This document shows, in pieces, positions 1 through 11,243 of a stretch of DNA of 64,000 nucleotides. The position numbers and the translations under genes were made by a program. The stretch comes from Ectobius pallidus (taxonomy: Eukaryota; Arthropoda; Insecta; Blattodea; Ectobiidae): positions 10,160,530 to 10,224,529 of the forward strand of contig CAXKWD010000006.1 in assembly GCA_964059195.1 (NCBI GenBank). Reading direction: 5' to 3'. The notes under the pieces were generated by a model. It was not told the DNA's origin. It ran no database searches and saw only the letters and a program-made list of their open reading frames with translations. Within the stretch, counting starts at the first letter, position 1, and each line of letters opens with the position of its first letter.

Positions 1-344
1 ATACAACTGGCAGGATAATTGTCTTATAAATTTTTGTTTTTAAATTTCTGGACAGAAGACGGGAAGATAAGAGTTTCTGAACTGCATAAAAAAAAGCATT
101 GTCGAAATAATGTAAATAACCGCAAATATGTAATTTGGAGGGTCCACAAACATGCAATCAGCCCATTTTATAAATATTAAACGCACTTATCTAATTATTT
201 GTGTCGCTAATTTATAACTATTGAATATTAAAAGACTAGTAAATTCTCATTATGTAATCATTACTTCGTAAAAGTAACATAATACTTCTCTGGTTCTTTT
301 AATATTAAAGTAGTCTGTAAAAGAACAGATATAGTAAGAGTAAT

Positions 345-655
345 TAAATTGCAAACGATGAAATGGGCTGAACATGTTGAATGCAAGGGGAGGAAAGACA
401 TATCTGAAAAGTATTGCCTGGAAGACCCGAAGGTAAAAGACCACTTGGAAGATCTAGACGTAGGTGGGAGGAAAATATTAGGATAGACTTAGGGGAAGTA
501 GGATTTGCGAGGGATGACTGGACAGAGTTAGCACAGAGTAGGGATGAATGGTGGGCTCAGCTAAGCGCGGCAATGAACCTAAGGGTTCCATAAAATAGAT
601 AATATCCCTTTAGAGTGCTTAGGAATTATCTATTACCATTGAGTAAGTAAGTAAG
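345..655 (+). pseudogene. LINE ORF2 C-terminal fragment and 3' end (copy 1)
   Basis: The sequence reads as the decayed C-terminus of a non-LTR retrotransposon protein, with a KWAxHVE-like stretch, a PLGRxRRRWEEN-like stretch and a final AMNLRVP-like stretch before the stop. It continues into a 3' tail of TAAG repeats near 640-655. Related fragments lie at 15205-15395, 17405-17600, 47536-47600 and on the minus strand around 49168-49423. Frame disruptions show it is dead. The assignment rests on recognising this common arthropod LINE C-terminus. The exact clade is not determined. Confidence 0.7.
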
Positions 656-815
656 TATGGATGAGATTTGAGGGAGGCTGATTTGTCTTTGTAGATAAAG
701 ACAATACAAATGGAACAGTGAACCAAGGAAAGGACGAGTGTCTATGTTTACAACTGGCTCAAGAGAATCTATGTTATGTAGAAAGGGTGACTTCAGGAAC
801 TATGTATGTCATAAC

Positions 816-2182
816 TAGGGCCTGGATTTTTAGGCTTTTAAGAAAGGTATTTCAGCCTTTTAAATACGTGGAATAGCCCTTTTTAGGCTTTAAACAAATG
901 ATTTTATCTGTTTCAATAAAAACAAATAATGAATACTAATATTAACTCCGAAAATTATATTAGCCTATAATTTTACACAGTTATTCTAGCATTTTTTTAA
1001 ACAAAATAAACATATAACTATTCATTATCTCGACACTCGAAAAATAGCTAATTTAAAGTCATCCAGTTTATGAGGTCTTCCAACATACACTTTTGACTTG
1101 AGATAGCCCCAGAGGAAATAATCACACATCGTCAGATCCAGGGAGTGAGCAGGCCAGGGGAGATTACCATTTCTTGACATAACACGTCCAGGAAACATTT
1201 CCCGGACCCCGGACCATGCCCATTGAGTGTTTGCTGTGCGCGCAGTAGCACCATCTTGTTGAAACCAAATGTTTGGAGCATTAATTCCACATCTAACCAA
1301 TTCAGAACGAAATAGCGACAATACTGAATGACATGTTCATGAGAGTGAGGAAAACTTCAAGGCAACGCTATATGAATGTCTACAAAATGGCGGTCGTCTG
1401 TTATCGGACACAATTTTCAATTCAAACAAAAACTAATATAAGAACTGTAAATGGAAATTATTGCTCTAACAAATGTCATAATTAAACTTTGCATTACATT
1501 GATGTTTATTATTTTTGTATGAATTTCAAAATCGTCAGGTTAATCTGCCGGTCCCTGTACAATTATTAAATACACCACTCAATCCACTTCCGATGTACAA
1601 AAACATGTAGTCTCATGTGTCACGAATTTGTTCCTTTAATATACTTGTCTGTCATTGGTCACAACTTGTTATTTGAAAGTTGAAACGACAATGGATTTGT
1701 TGAAGATTCTAAAGTATTGCAGACAACTGAAGTTTCATTTTCTGCGACGGCAGGGCGGCACATTTTCAAATTACAAAGACAAACGACATATACATTATTA
1801 ATTTTAGTGTGTTGTATAAATCTGTTAATTCCAGTGCGTTGTATAAATTTATTTTTATTATGTAGGCCTATTTTCTTAAAATGTGCTACTCCATATATTT
1901 ATTTTCCTTTGCATTAATTGAAAAATTAATTTAAAAATAGTGTTTTTCTGCAAAAGTCCTCTTTAGCCCCTATTTTTTCAGCAAAAGTCTTCTTTAGCCC
2001 CTAGTTTTTCAGTATAAGTCCTCCTTAGCCTCTTTTAGGCCCTTCAGTCCGATTTAGTCCTTTTTAGGTTCTATGAGATTCATATATTCGGAAGCAAGGG
2101 GCATGAAACGGAAAAGTACTTTAAAATGTTTGATTAGGAAGCTGGGGAAAAAATAGTTTAAAACCTTCAAATCCGGGCCCTA
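816..2182. mobile_element. hAT-type MITE A with an internal mariner fragment
   Basis: The ends form inverted repeats: TAGGGCCTGGATTTTTAGGC at the left, and CCGGGCCCTA ending at 2182. The flanks are an 8-bp near-identical direct repeat, GTCATAAC (808-815) and GTCATAGC (2183-2190). TAGGG termini with an 8-bp duplication are typical of hAT elements. The element at 9347-10143 is the same family in the opposite orientation but lacks about 500 bp present here. That extra part (about 1049-1552) contains a mariner transposase remnant. No hAT transposase is encoded, so this is a non-autonomous copy. Confidence 0.85.
1025..1321 (-). pseudogene. mariner-like transposase, C-terminal fragment
   Basis: The 98-residue reading frame contains the mariner landmarks WFQQDGATA (second catalytic Asp) and a DLTxCDYFLWGYLKSKVY stretch (third catalytic Asp region, where SLDL replaces the usual SPDL). 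The N-terminal half, with the DNA-binding domain and first catalytic Asp, is missing. Compared with the sibling hAT MITE at 9347-10143, this fragment replaces about 30 bp of the MITE, so it is a nested later insertion. It is not functional. Confidence 0.85.
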
Positions 2183-2190
2183 GTCATAGC

Positions 2191-2573
2191 TACGTCATTC
2201 CGAAAAACTATAAAGTAATAAAAAAGGTTTGTTCCTATATTGTGTTTGTACGTTATATGTCAATTAAGAAGTAATATAACTTTCAAAGTAAGAAAAAAAA
2301 AGTTTCAGTCCTGTTAAATCGGGCTTCTATAGTATTCTACAAACCTACAGACTTCACTACAGACGTAAGCACATGTATAATATAGCAAGAATACAACTTT
2401 GACACTAACCTTTTATTACGGGGTTTTAAGTTAATCAAAACATTAAATATAAAATGCTTGGTCCAAACTATCCACTAAAAACTCAATTAAAACTCTATGT
2501 AAAATGTATATCACAACACTATTTATTTAGTGGTTAAAACATTAATAAAAATGGTTAAAAACTTTACACTGTA
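2191..2573. other. no recognisable feature
   Basis: AT-rich sequence with stop codons in all frames. I see no repeat family, exon or RNA gene. It lies downstream of the last visible exon of the receptor-like gene and may be its intron. Confidence 0.5.
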
Positions 2574-2673
2574 CGACGTTTCAGCCTGTCTCCTCCAGGC
2601 CTTTTTCAAGTAAACTGATTGCCATGATCACTTCCACTTCTAAAGTTTTCTTGTTTGATAACAGCATACTTAT

Positions 2674-3253
2674 GTAATGGGTTACTCACATTGGAAGATC
2701 TTCTACACAGTATCACAACGTTTCGACCAAGCCGTCTGATCTTCCTCAGGTGAATATGCCTTGGCATCAACTGCCAGGGTTTGACGAGAAAAGGAAGTTC
2801 CCATGCTGCCATCTGACTGCATCATCACGAACATTGCTTCCGGATCCACTCCTTAGGAATGTTGTAATCAGATTCTTCTTTGCCACACTCCGGTGGTGCA
2901 GGAAATTTTAACTCGCTCACAATTTTTCTTCCTTTTCTTTAACCTTCTTAATAAACCCACCCACTTCTCACCCAGATCCCCTTCATACCTAATTAAACTG
3001 GGCCCTTGTTTATTGATAATATTCCATGAAAAGGAAAAGCAATTATGAGTTAAAATTTCCCGCACCACCGGCGTGTGGCAAAGAAGAATCTGATTACAAC
3101 ATTCCTAAGGAGTGCATCCAGAAGCATGGTAGAAGTACCATGTCAACCCCTGGCAATTGATGCCAAGGCATATTCACCTGAGGAAGACCAGACGGCTTGG
3201 TCGAAACGTTGTGATACTGTGTAGAAGGTCATCCACTGTGTGTAATCCATTAT
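2674..3253. repeat. long inverted repeat with hammerhead-like / Penelope-like motifs
   Basis: A left arm (2674-2914) and a right arm (3047-3253) are reverse complements over about 200 bp, with a 30-bp indel and scattered mismatches, around a loop of about 130 bp. Each arm carries a CTGAGGAAGA...GAAAC block (3178-3207 on plus, 2720-2749 on minus) whose inner part folds as GACCA/TGGTC or its wobble version GATCA/TGGTC. A related but diverged block (GGCCTG/CAGGC stem followed by GAAAC) lies on the minus strand at about 2576-2606. Such blocks resemble the ribozyme-like motifs of Penelope-like retroelements. That link is an inference from memory of the family. Confidence 0.55.
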
Positions 3254-3321
3254 GTTTTTTTCACTACTATTTTAACAGTGGAAAGTAAGGACTCAAGAAG
3301 ATGAATTTTTAGCATACTTAC

Positions 3322-3558
3322 TTTACACAGTTGTGGCAAGCCTGCCCAGAAGTCGTAATTAGGAATCATTTCTCTTCCTTCAGCTCCCCGAAGCAGTTTC
3401 AAAGCAATCGCTCCTCCCATAAGATATATGAGAACAAACACAAGGAAGATGATTACCAAAACAGAGCCTGTTGAGAGTCCATCAGATGTTCCTGTCGCAC
3501 CAGACATTTCTGTTGCTATCAATGTTGGGCAAGCCCACAGACTTTGAAGTTCAAATAG
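3322..3558 (-). CDS. mannose-6-phosphate-receptor-like protein, exon with end of MRH domain, TM segment and cytoplasmic tail
   Basis: A 237-bp exon, 79 codons, phase 0 at both ends. The minus-strand acceptor reads TTTCTGTTGCAG and the donor is GTAAGT (3316-3321). It opens with LFELQSLWACPT, the typical last strand and Cys of an MRH (mannose-6-phosphate receptor homology) lectin domain. A Ser/Gly/Thr-rich stalk follows, then a single hydrophobic segment of about 22 residues (SVLVIIFLVFVLIYLMGG), then a basic cytosolic start and the tail GAEGREMIPNYDFW. The GAxGxE...P...FW pattern matches the tail of cation-dependent mannose-6-phosphate receptors, which sort lysosomal enzymes between Golgi and endosomes. 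The final exon, expected to begin DG, was not found. Other MRH membrane proteins remain possible. Confidence 0.85.
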
Positions 3559-3645
3559 CTGCAACAGAAAGTTATGCATGCTACAACTTTATAACAAACA
3601 TATACAATCAATATTGCTTTAAGATCTTTCTCATTTATTACTTAC

Positions 3646-3739
3646 ATATGTTGCATGTGTAACATTTTTGTTTGCGTCAGGAACATGAACTAGAGTACTT
3701 TGGTTGACGAAAGCGCACTTCAAGTGAATCGCAGTCGTA
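3646..3739 (-). CDS. mannose-6-phosphate-receptor-like protein, MRH-domain exon
   Basis: A 94-bp exon bounded by acceptor TTGTTACAG (AG at 3740-3741) and donor GTAAGT (3640-3645). Its first base completes a split codon and the remaining 31 codons read TTAIHLKCAFVNQ... to ...THATY. The Cys and the IHLKC / STLVHV strands fit the middle of an MRH domain. It joins the next exon in phase 0 across an 87-bp intron, and the combined THATY-LFELQS junction reads as one continuous MRH strand. The phases match both neighbours exactly, which is the main support that these three segments are one gene. Confidence 0.85.
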
Positions 3740-5190
3740 CTGTAACAAAATTAAAAACAGTTATAATATGCAACTATCAACTTCTTTTGACAATCCACTA
3801 TATAAATCACAGAATCTAAAATCACATACTTGGATGATAGCAGTGGCGGTTTCTCTTAATGTGCTGCAGCACACAGCTAGTTTTTCTGCTTGTCATATAA
3901 TGTAATTTTCAAACGCAATACTATATTTTCTTTTACATAGATTTTGAACTTGGCATATCCAGGCGAGAATTCCTCTGCTGGTATCTTGGCGAGTCTGAGT
4001 CGGTAATGTATAATAAATACTTCCCTTACCGCCACGCATGGTGTTACGTCATGTAATACCTATTTGCAATGCTTGTCATAAATATAGTTTAGATGGCTTT
4101 GATTTAATTTTCTTTTGTCACTTTCAAAGGCCTCATAGTTTTAATTATCAAGGTATGTCTTGACAATTATTGTTATTATCCTCAAAACCAAAATGACTTT
4201 ATTTATTTCTAAATACTTTCCCATTTTAACATTTCTTTGTTTATTTTATTTTATTTATCTTGCGATTATATATTTAGTATAGTGTTTTCATAAATTGATT
4301 AATTATTTCAATGTTCAGATCGAGCTATTATTTTGGGTTAGCGATTTTTAATTATTTCAATCTTCTGTTGTTCTAATTTCATTCTTCTTCAAAATGGATA
4401 ACTTTATCTATGTTCCATTTTTCCTATCCAAGAGCAAGACGCTCTTCTCCAACCTATAAAAGGTTTATAGCATTTAAAGACAATGCTAATTTCGGGCGGA
4501 CAGCCTTTCTCTTCACCTTATTCATGGATTAAGTAATCCATCGATTTTCAAGATTGCATGCAACGCAATTTTCAAGGACCTCAAGAACTCCTTTACGAAG
4601 ATAATAGTGCTTCGTCAATTATCAGGACATTTAACTTATCAAGGGGAAATTCATTCATTCTGTGAGTACTTTCGTCAATTACATACCAAAGGTATGTTCC
4701 AAGGACCAAGGATTGGTTGACTTCATGAGATTCGCAGTCTCAAAAGAATTTATGTAACTGTGATTCCCAATAAATGTAGACATTTTATCATTTAGTAATC
4801 AAAGTGTGTAAATCACTCATTTCAAATCCTCGCACTGAACTGCATGTGCTGTGAATATTCAAATTTGTCAATTTCACAAAACATTAACATACAAATTTTC
4901 TAGCTGGTGAATAGTGGCCAAATGACTTCACTTCATTAAGTAATATTTTTGCTACGATTTAATATCTGGTTCTCCGATTATATACAGTTTTCCGATACAT
5001 TTGTGTATTTGGATAGATTCATAATATCAAGACTTAAGAAGAACATTCCATTCAAACCTCATGTTTATGTTATCCAAGTAGCATCACTCTATGTGTACAT
5101 AAACTGTTCATTATTCTATTCTTCTTTCTTTGTGGTTGGAAATGCAATAGAGTTTGTGTTTCGAACCGCAAACATTGCCCAATTCTTTCC
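3740..5190. other. intron sequence, no recognisable feature
   Basis: Lies between the exons at 3646-3739 and 6797-6915 and is therefore intronic on the minus strand. It is AT-rich. I see no complete repeat family or exon in either strand. Confidence 0.5.
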
Positions 5191-5199
5191 TATCAATAT

Positions 5200-5275
5200 A
5201 TGTTATCGCCGGGAATTGCACCCGGAATTCTACGGTCCGCTGCATTCAGAGGCCGGGTAGCCAGGCGGTGACACA
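5200..5275 (-). repeat. tRNA-like SINE head (weak)
   Basis: On the minus strand a tRNA-like segment has an A-box-like TGGCTACCCGG and a B-box-like GGTGCAATTCCC about 45 bases apart. Its body would continue to lower coordinates. No target duplication was identified. The call is weak because the B box lacks the canonical TTCGA core. Confidence 0.35.
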
Positions 5276-5279
5276 TGGG

Positions 5280-5663
5280 ATTATTTAATACCAAAGTAGA
5301 TGGTCATTTGGCCACTATTCTAGTCCGAGCGAGGTTTTTGAGGGGTTTCCCTTGCTCTAAGGCAAATGTCAGACTGGTCAATAATCCCCTCAAACAGATA
5401 CATGCACTACAAATCTCTAGAATACATAACTGCAAGTCCCTAAAAACCACACTCCAAAAATATAGCACATAAGACCTATCCACACTTAGATCAATCCTGC
5501 ACTAAAAAAGTACACAGCCCAAACAAGTCCCACCATCAACATCAACTACGGATGTACATAAGGGCAAAATAGGCGTAAACACTTCGCATATGGTTACCAA
5601 AATTTGGTTTGACCGGAGGTTTAGGCTTAATTGCTTGACACTCCGGGGGTAAGGGTGGACACC

Positions 5664-5694
<31 letters not shown>

Positions 5695-6118
5695 CCTCCT
5701 TCTACGGTTCTGACATCACGCCCAAGCTTCAATGTATGCCAGTTTTAACTGAAAATGGAACTACGAACCCATGTATTGAGTGAGATACCGAGGCTTTACT
5801 AATTACTTTACGTTTAACCTGCACAATAAGCTGTCCTGTTAGTTATGTGACACTTGTTGCGACATCTATTGGAATGTAGATGAAACTATAGTTCTGGTTT
5901 TAGCCATGAGAGGCATTATGCTCTACAAACGACTCAACAGACGATGACAGCTGTAATGAGGCATGCCCAGCTAGTTATCGGCAATGTAGGAAATTTGTGG
6001 CGTATACCACTGGTCAAAAAAAGGAGGCAGCATGGCAAAAGCAGTCATTCACAAGTATAAATTGTACTAAGGATTTCCTCCATTCCTTCAGTATACTGGT
6101 ATTTGTCTATACATTGAC
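5280..6118. other. intron sequence with a 29-bp poly-A run
   Basis: No gene is seen. A homopolymer of A runs from about 5663 to 5691 and may be the tail of a retroposed insertion on the plus strand, but no target duplication was recognised. Confidence 0.4.
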
Positions 6119-6683
6119 TAGCATGTGCCCGCGGCTTCGCCTGCGATAATTATTTCAAGAATTAAAAATTAAGAGCATAATAGTTAAACCATTATATTTA
6201 TTAACACCTAAATCACGTGGACTACATACCACGATTAGATAGCATCGACTGGTAAAAGCGACCTCAGATTCGAGTTCCTTGGCCCAGAATACCCCTGTAT
6301 AGTGAGTTTCGTCCAAATCGAACAATGTTTGACCATATTTAGGCCTAAAGGAGGCATACAATAAAGGAGGCCGTGTATTGATACCTTCTCTAATTTGTTA
6401 AACTTCCATTTCATTTAATCCAAACCCATTTGATAAAACTGGCAACAATACGTTCTGTGATTTGGATTTCATAATTCTGTGTAAAAAGGGATTAAGTATT
6501 CTCAAAAACATTTAATTTTTGGCATTTAGAATCAGAATTTTTCAAAATCCTTTCTTAGTGAGCACCTACATTATGAAACGAAGGTACTGTCAAAATTCCA
6601 AGTCTCTACCTGTTATAGTTTAGGCTCTACGTTGATTCCTGTCAGTCAGTCAGGACAAAGCCTTTTATATATATAGAGATAAC
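6119..6683 (+). repeat. interspersed repeat family Z, copy 1
   Basis: Shares with 30674-30890 and 57775-58861 a block reading GCGGCTTCGCC...GATAATTA followed by AAGA(T)TAA...AAGAGCA, and ends in a TATATATAGAGAT tail. The 3' half also shares with 47870-48487 the segment reading CACGATTAGA...CAGATTCGAGTTCC. Non-coding. The family's tail resembles 3' ends of RTE-like non-LTR elements in insects, but its class is unproven. Confidence 0.6.
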
Positions 6684-6796
6684 AAAACTGAGTTTATTAA
6701 GTTACCAAACTGAAGAAGGAAAGTACAGGAATACTGAAGCACAAGTAAACATATTCTGGTATGTCCGCAGTTCTTGATTCATTAACTTATACTTAC

Positions 6797-6915
6797 AAGT
6801 TTTTATGATAATAGGCTAATGTTGGATCCTCCGTAACCCCTTGAGAGAAGAATGCAACATTGCTAGAACTTCCAAGGTTTTTGTATTTTCCTGTGGTTTT
6901 GTTGAACAAGCATAC
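6797..6915 (-). CDS. mannose-6-phosphate-receptor-like protein, N-terminal MRH exon
   Basis: A 119-bp exon, phase 0 at its start, leaving two bases (TT) at its end. The acceptor is TTTGTTTCAAG and the donor GTAAGT (6791-6796). It encodes VCLFNKTTGKYKNLG...ending in DPTLAYYHKN. The Cys plus TGKY..L and the later aromatic YY strand fit the first half of an MRH domain. The TT end plus the T that begins the exon at 3646-3739 gives Phe, so the split codon is restored. The intron between them is about 3.06 kb and hosts a family Z repeat. Upstream exons with the start codon and signal peptide were not recognised. Confidence 0.75.
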
Positions 6916-8125
6916 CTTGAAACAAAAAATAAAGGGAATTAAGAATAAGTCTTCGTATAACAGAGATTGTAGTGCCCACAATATGGGTAATTAAATTAAA
7001 TTAAATTCTCCACTCAGCCATAGGAATTACAAGCAATTGATAACCTCACCGTTCCACCATGCATGACAAATGGATACATACTACCCGCGCGCCACTTCTT
7101 GAGCGCTGGATTTACGGGGAAGTGAGGGTCAGGGGGGAACAAAACATAGCTATTCCGCCAGTCTATCTGCAGTGTTGTCAACCAAAGAAATAACGTTTCA
7201 GCAGAATCGCGCGTATGGTAACGCACTTCAACAGCGTAAGTGTGGATGCTGAATTGGATAATTATTTCCGTTGAATCATCCTCGCTATTTTATGTAGTGA
7301 CTTTAATATACAACGATTTTAATGCAGTCCAATAATATAACGTGGTGACGGTATTGCATAACAATTAATTACATGTCATAAGCCTTTGGTTATCAAATAA
7401 GAATATTATGCATAATATAGGCTCAATATTTTTACACTGGATGACTAATTTTAAGCATAAAGAAGAGTCTTAGCAGAACATGCTTCACCATTTTGTGTTT
7501 TAAAACGTAAGAGAGGTAAGGCATCTAAAAGTGGAGAAAGCTATAGGCCTAATTTTAAACGTATTTAATACAAATTGTGAAAAGTTCGCTCAACTTTCAG
7601 TCCATGAAATTGACATCAGAGTTCACGGGATCGTCAGAAATTAGCACATACGGAATTCTTAAAGAGGTGAGGAAAGTGTTGGATGTACAATGAAGTGTTT
7701 GTGAAATCAGCAGTTCAAAAGATTGTATTTTTCCCCATAACTCGATGCGTCAGAAAAGATAATGTCAATAAATAAATAAGAATCCTGAGACAGAATGAAA
7801 GCTTAGTATTGAAGCCACTAGATGTCAGGGTGTATAGCGTACTTCATGTTTCAATGTTGTCAGCTTAACTTACGAAGTTGAACGAAACCTACCGAATGAG
7901 GACTAGGGAGCCGAGCGCTCAAGAAATTGCGCGCGGGTAGTAATTGATCCTACAGTCAGATTTGAAACAAGTGGCACCCAACCTGCAGAAGTGCATGCAG
8001 AGATCCCACCATCACATACTACACAGAAATGTACTCACTAGAGGTGTGTTACTATACTCAGAAACTATTTATACTTCTCTGAGCCATGGCAAAGCAATAT
8101 GTTACTTTACTTATTTATTTTATTC
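6916..8125. other. intergenic or intronic, no recognisable feature
   Basis: Probably intron of the receptor-like gene. The GC-richer patch at 7080-7215 holds short open frames in minus orientation without splice sites that fit the neighbouring exon phase. Confidence 0.4.
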
Positions 8126-8320
8126 TAGCTTAAAAGGCTCGGCGTCGCCCGGGTTTTTTATTTCGTAATTGGAAATTATCTTATGAAGGACTTTCGATTT
8201 TTAAATTATAGGTCATTATATAGGTATTTAGAATTTGAAATAGGAAGAATGATTTATCACACTCAAACTATTCCCTCAGAAAATGCTTGGTACAGCTTTT
8301 TATGGCTCATTACCAGGGTG
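8126..8320 (+). repeat. interspersed repeat family Z, copy 2 (5' part)
   Basis: Begins with CTAGCTTAAAAGGCTCGGCG and continues with ATAGGTATTTAGAATTTGAA, as in the copies at 30674 and 57775. It is truncated after about 200 bp. Confidence 0.7.
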
Positions 8321-8329
8321 CAATAATAT

Positions 8330-9338
8330 CAACATTTACACGTGAAATAACAAACTCTCACTGGCATCGTGATCATTGTAGTATATCAATTAGCAAACAA
8401 AACAAAGGACTCATTGTTCACGACGACCCTGCGGGTGAGTTGTACTGAGAATAAGCAAACTACCAATAACACGGTGATGACATGCGTTCTCACATGCGGA
8501 CTATGAAAGCCACGCCTCTTTGTTTTGAACAGGATTGTTCTTACGTGGGATCAATTATAGTGGAAGCTAGTTTTCTTGATTTTTGCTGTCTCTTTTGATG
8601 CACTAGTTTTTCAACAACTGGAATCAATGTTTGTGCAGCAGCCAGTCTAAGTTCACATTTTATGTTTATGTTTTCATCTGACAGTTGACTTCTGCTGCGG
8701 GTTTTGTTTATTTTCATCAGTGGGGGAAAAAAAAAAAAAAAAGTTTACATATGTACATAGATCCGCACATAGACAAAATACTAGCAGCATGTCTATGCAG
8801 TCAGGGAAATGTCACTCAAACCTCTATATTGGTACATATTACCATAAATGTAGGTGTCGATGGCTGACGTTCTACACCTGACATAATGCTTGGAAGTTCG
8901 CGAAAGAGACAACCCACCCTGTCAACGGAACCCCGTCTCAGACTGACGTAACGTGGTGCACAGGGGTTGCACAGTGCAAGCCTATTTGCACACGCATAAA
9001 ATACAGCGAGTTGGAGACCACTGCTTTAGAGGTTGAATGGGATTCTTGTGCATTACAATGAGTTAATCTAGCTATGTCCCCGATGTCTTAGATATCTACA
9101 ATGCAATTAGATGGGTGCCCTACTCAAGTTATACAAGAGAACAGGTATGTCTGTGTAGGTGGAACATATTCTTCATTAAGTGCAGAGGCGCCAAGAGATG
9201 GATTCTCAACAGAACAAGTAAGAATCATAATAAGCACATTTTAATAAAGTATGCAACAAGCCTATAATGACATTTATTAAGATACAAATATTTTTATAAA
9301 ACGAGCAAAGTGAGCTTCATAATTTTCAAATGAGTATC
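8330..9338. other. no gene; possible hAT right end near 9023
   Basis: GTTGGAGACCACTG at about 9011-9024 looks like the right terminal sequence of a hAT element (reverse complement CAGTGGTCTCCAAC). I could not find the partner end or an 8-bp duplication. A poly-A run lies at 8727-8742. Otherwise nothing is recognised. Confidence 0.3.
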
Positions 9339-9346
9339 TTAATTAC

Positions 9347-10143
9347 TGGGGCCCGGATTTGAAGGCTTTAACCTATTTTTCTCCCAGCTTCCTAATTAGA
9401 ACATTTTAACATATTTTTCCATTTCATGCCCCTTGCTTCTGAATATATGAATCTTATAGGACCTAAAAAGGGCTAAATCGGACTGAAAGGCCTAAAAGGG
9501 GCTAAAAAGGACTTTTGCAGAGAACACTATTTTTAAATAGATTTTCCAATTAATGCAAACAAAAATAAATTTATGTTAATTAGTATATTTTATGAAAAGA
9601 CGTAATAAAAATAAATTTATACAATGCACTGAAATTAACAATATAAAAATCATGTCACTTTGTCGCTTGTCTTTTTAACTCGAAAATGTGCTTCCTCGCC
9701 ATCACTAGAAATGAAAATTGAACCGTCTACAATACTATGAAATCTGCAATTTATCCATTGTCGTTTCGACTTTCAAATAACAATTGGCCAATCAACGACA
9801 AAGAAGTATACTAAAGGAACAAATTCAGTCTACTTATTTTTGTAGATAGCAATTGAATCGAGTGGTGATTTGAATAATTGTATCATTAAGGGCAAATATC
9901 TCAATTGTTTATGCTATATTTTCAGTGCCGATATAAGGAATAGTTACTTGTTTATTTTATAAAAACTAGAATAACTGTGTCAAAATTATAGGCCTAATAC
10001 AATTTTCGGTGTTAATATTAGTGTTCATTATTATGTTTTATTGAGACGACTGAAATAGTCTTTTTAAAAAGCCTAAAAAGGGCTACTTTACGAAAATAAA
10101 AGGCTAAAATACCTTTTATAAAAGTCTAAAAATCCGGGCCCTA
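9347..10143. mobile_element. hAT-type MITE B, complete
   Basis: A 797-bp element with inverted ends TGGGGCCCGGATTT and AAATCCGGGCCCTA, flanked by a perfect 8-bp duplication TTAATTAC (9339-9346 and 10144-10151). It is the reverse-orientation sibling of the element at 816-2182 and serves as the empty reference that exposes the mariner insertion there. It contains no transposase frame. The 8-bp duplication and TAGGG-type ends place it in the hAT superfamily. Confidence 0.9.
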
Positions 10144-10151
10144 TTAATTAC

Positions 10152-10575
10152 CATTACAGATAAGTTGCATACAAATAGTAATTGCTTTTGTTTGACCATA
10201 GTTAGTCTAAATGTTTAAATTTTGAGATTTTAAATTCACTCAGACAGCCATGAGCCCATCATGCCCTTCGCATCGGCTGGTTGTCGTAGTTCTCGTCTTC
10301 TACGACAGAGGGCAGCTCATGGCAGCAGTCTAATTGAAACTTCTTTTTGGTCGTTATCTTGAAACCAACAAATTTTGACAAGATGAAATGAATTCATTTT
10401 AGTATGATATTAAAATTAACACAAACAGAATTGATTTTGTTTTAAATACAGGCTATTATTATGCAATTTTCGTCTGCTACTTTCAAAGTCTCACAATCAT
10501 TCCATGTTCAATAATAATTGATACTGGTACCACACCGATGTCATAATGAAAATCAGTTTCAAAATTAGTATCATT
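10152..10575. other. no recognisable feature
   Basis: AT-rich sequence between a MITE and a SINE. No coding or RNA signal is seen. Confidence 0.4.
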
Positions 10576-10587
10576 ATGATACCATTA

Positions 10588-10887
10588 AAAATCCTGGGCA
10601 CGGAGTCCTCCGGGAGGGACTTTAAGCTGGGGGTCCCGTGTCGTAGATTTACGGCACGTAAAAGAACTCCAAGCCTAAATTAGAGCCTCTGGACAAAATT
10701 TCTCGGCCCTTTCACGTCCAAGAAATACTTAGTTTCCAGAGGGGGGTTGCGAGGCGATGGGCTTACCACCTGTCCCTCTACCCTCTCTCGGAAAATAAGC
10801 ATATCAAAATTAGTATAGGTAATCAAACCTCCATTGGAGGCCCCTTCGCCCCACCTGGGGATCATAGGGTACCAGATACAGATACAG
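10588..10887 (+). mobile_element. SINE family 1, copy lacking the tRNA head
   Basis: Same body as the full copy at 54746-55135, starting at CCTGGGCACGGAGTCCTCC and ending in ACCAGATACAGATACAG. It is flanked by a 12-bp duplication ATGATACCATTA (10576-10587 and 10888-10899). The tRNA-like 5' head is missing, so this is a 5'-truncated retroposition. Confidence 0.85.
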
Positions 10888-11243
10888 ATGATACCATTAG
10901 GTCACATGCATGGTAGAACAAAAACTTATGTTATTGTTCAAAAATATGCATTTCATGCATAAATGCCCTGCCACTTTAACACTCCCTCTTGTGTTCTACA
11001 ATTCAAGATAATTTCTTCTCTTTTCACACTGGGTCAATGTGATTGTCACTGCTAGTATTGCCAATAGTAGCAACACGATAAAACAATTTGTAATCGCTTT
11101 TGACATCCCAAATGGCAGGTCGACATTCCACTTCACTTATAAAAATCTTAAGTATTAATCAAATCTAAACTCATGGCTGGATAACTAGTTTCGCTGAGCT
11201 TGACTGTACAACTGAATTATGTATATACAACTTGCATTGTTGG

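Noticed and set aside
3178..3210. Canonical hammerhead ribozyme
   Set aside because: There is one extra base between the CUGA and stem II, and I see no matching stem III or cleavage triplet nearby. Kept only as a hammerhead-like motif.
7014..7226. Upstream exon of the receptor-like gene
   Set aside because: The frame lacks a donor that would give the phase 0 junction required by the exon at 6797-6915, and its protein has no MRH or signal-peptide character.
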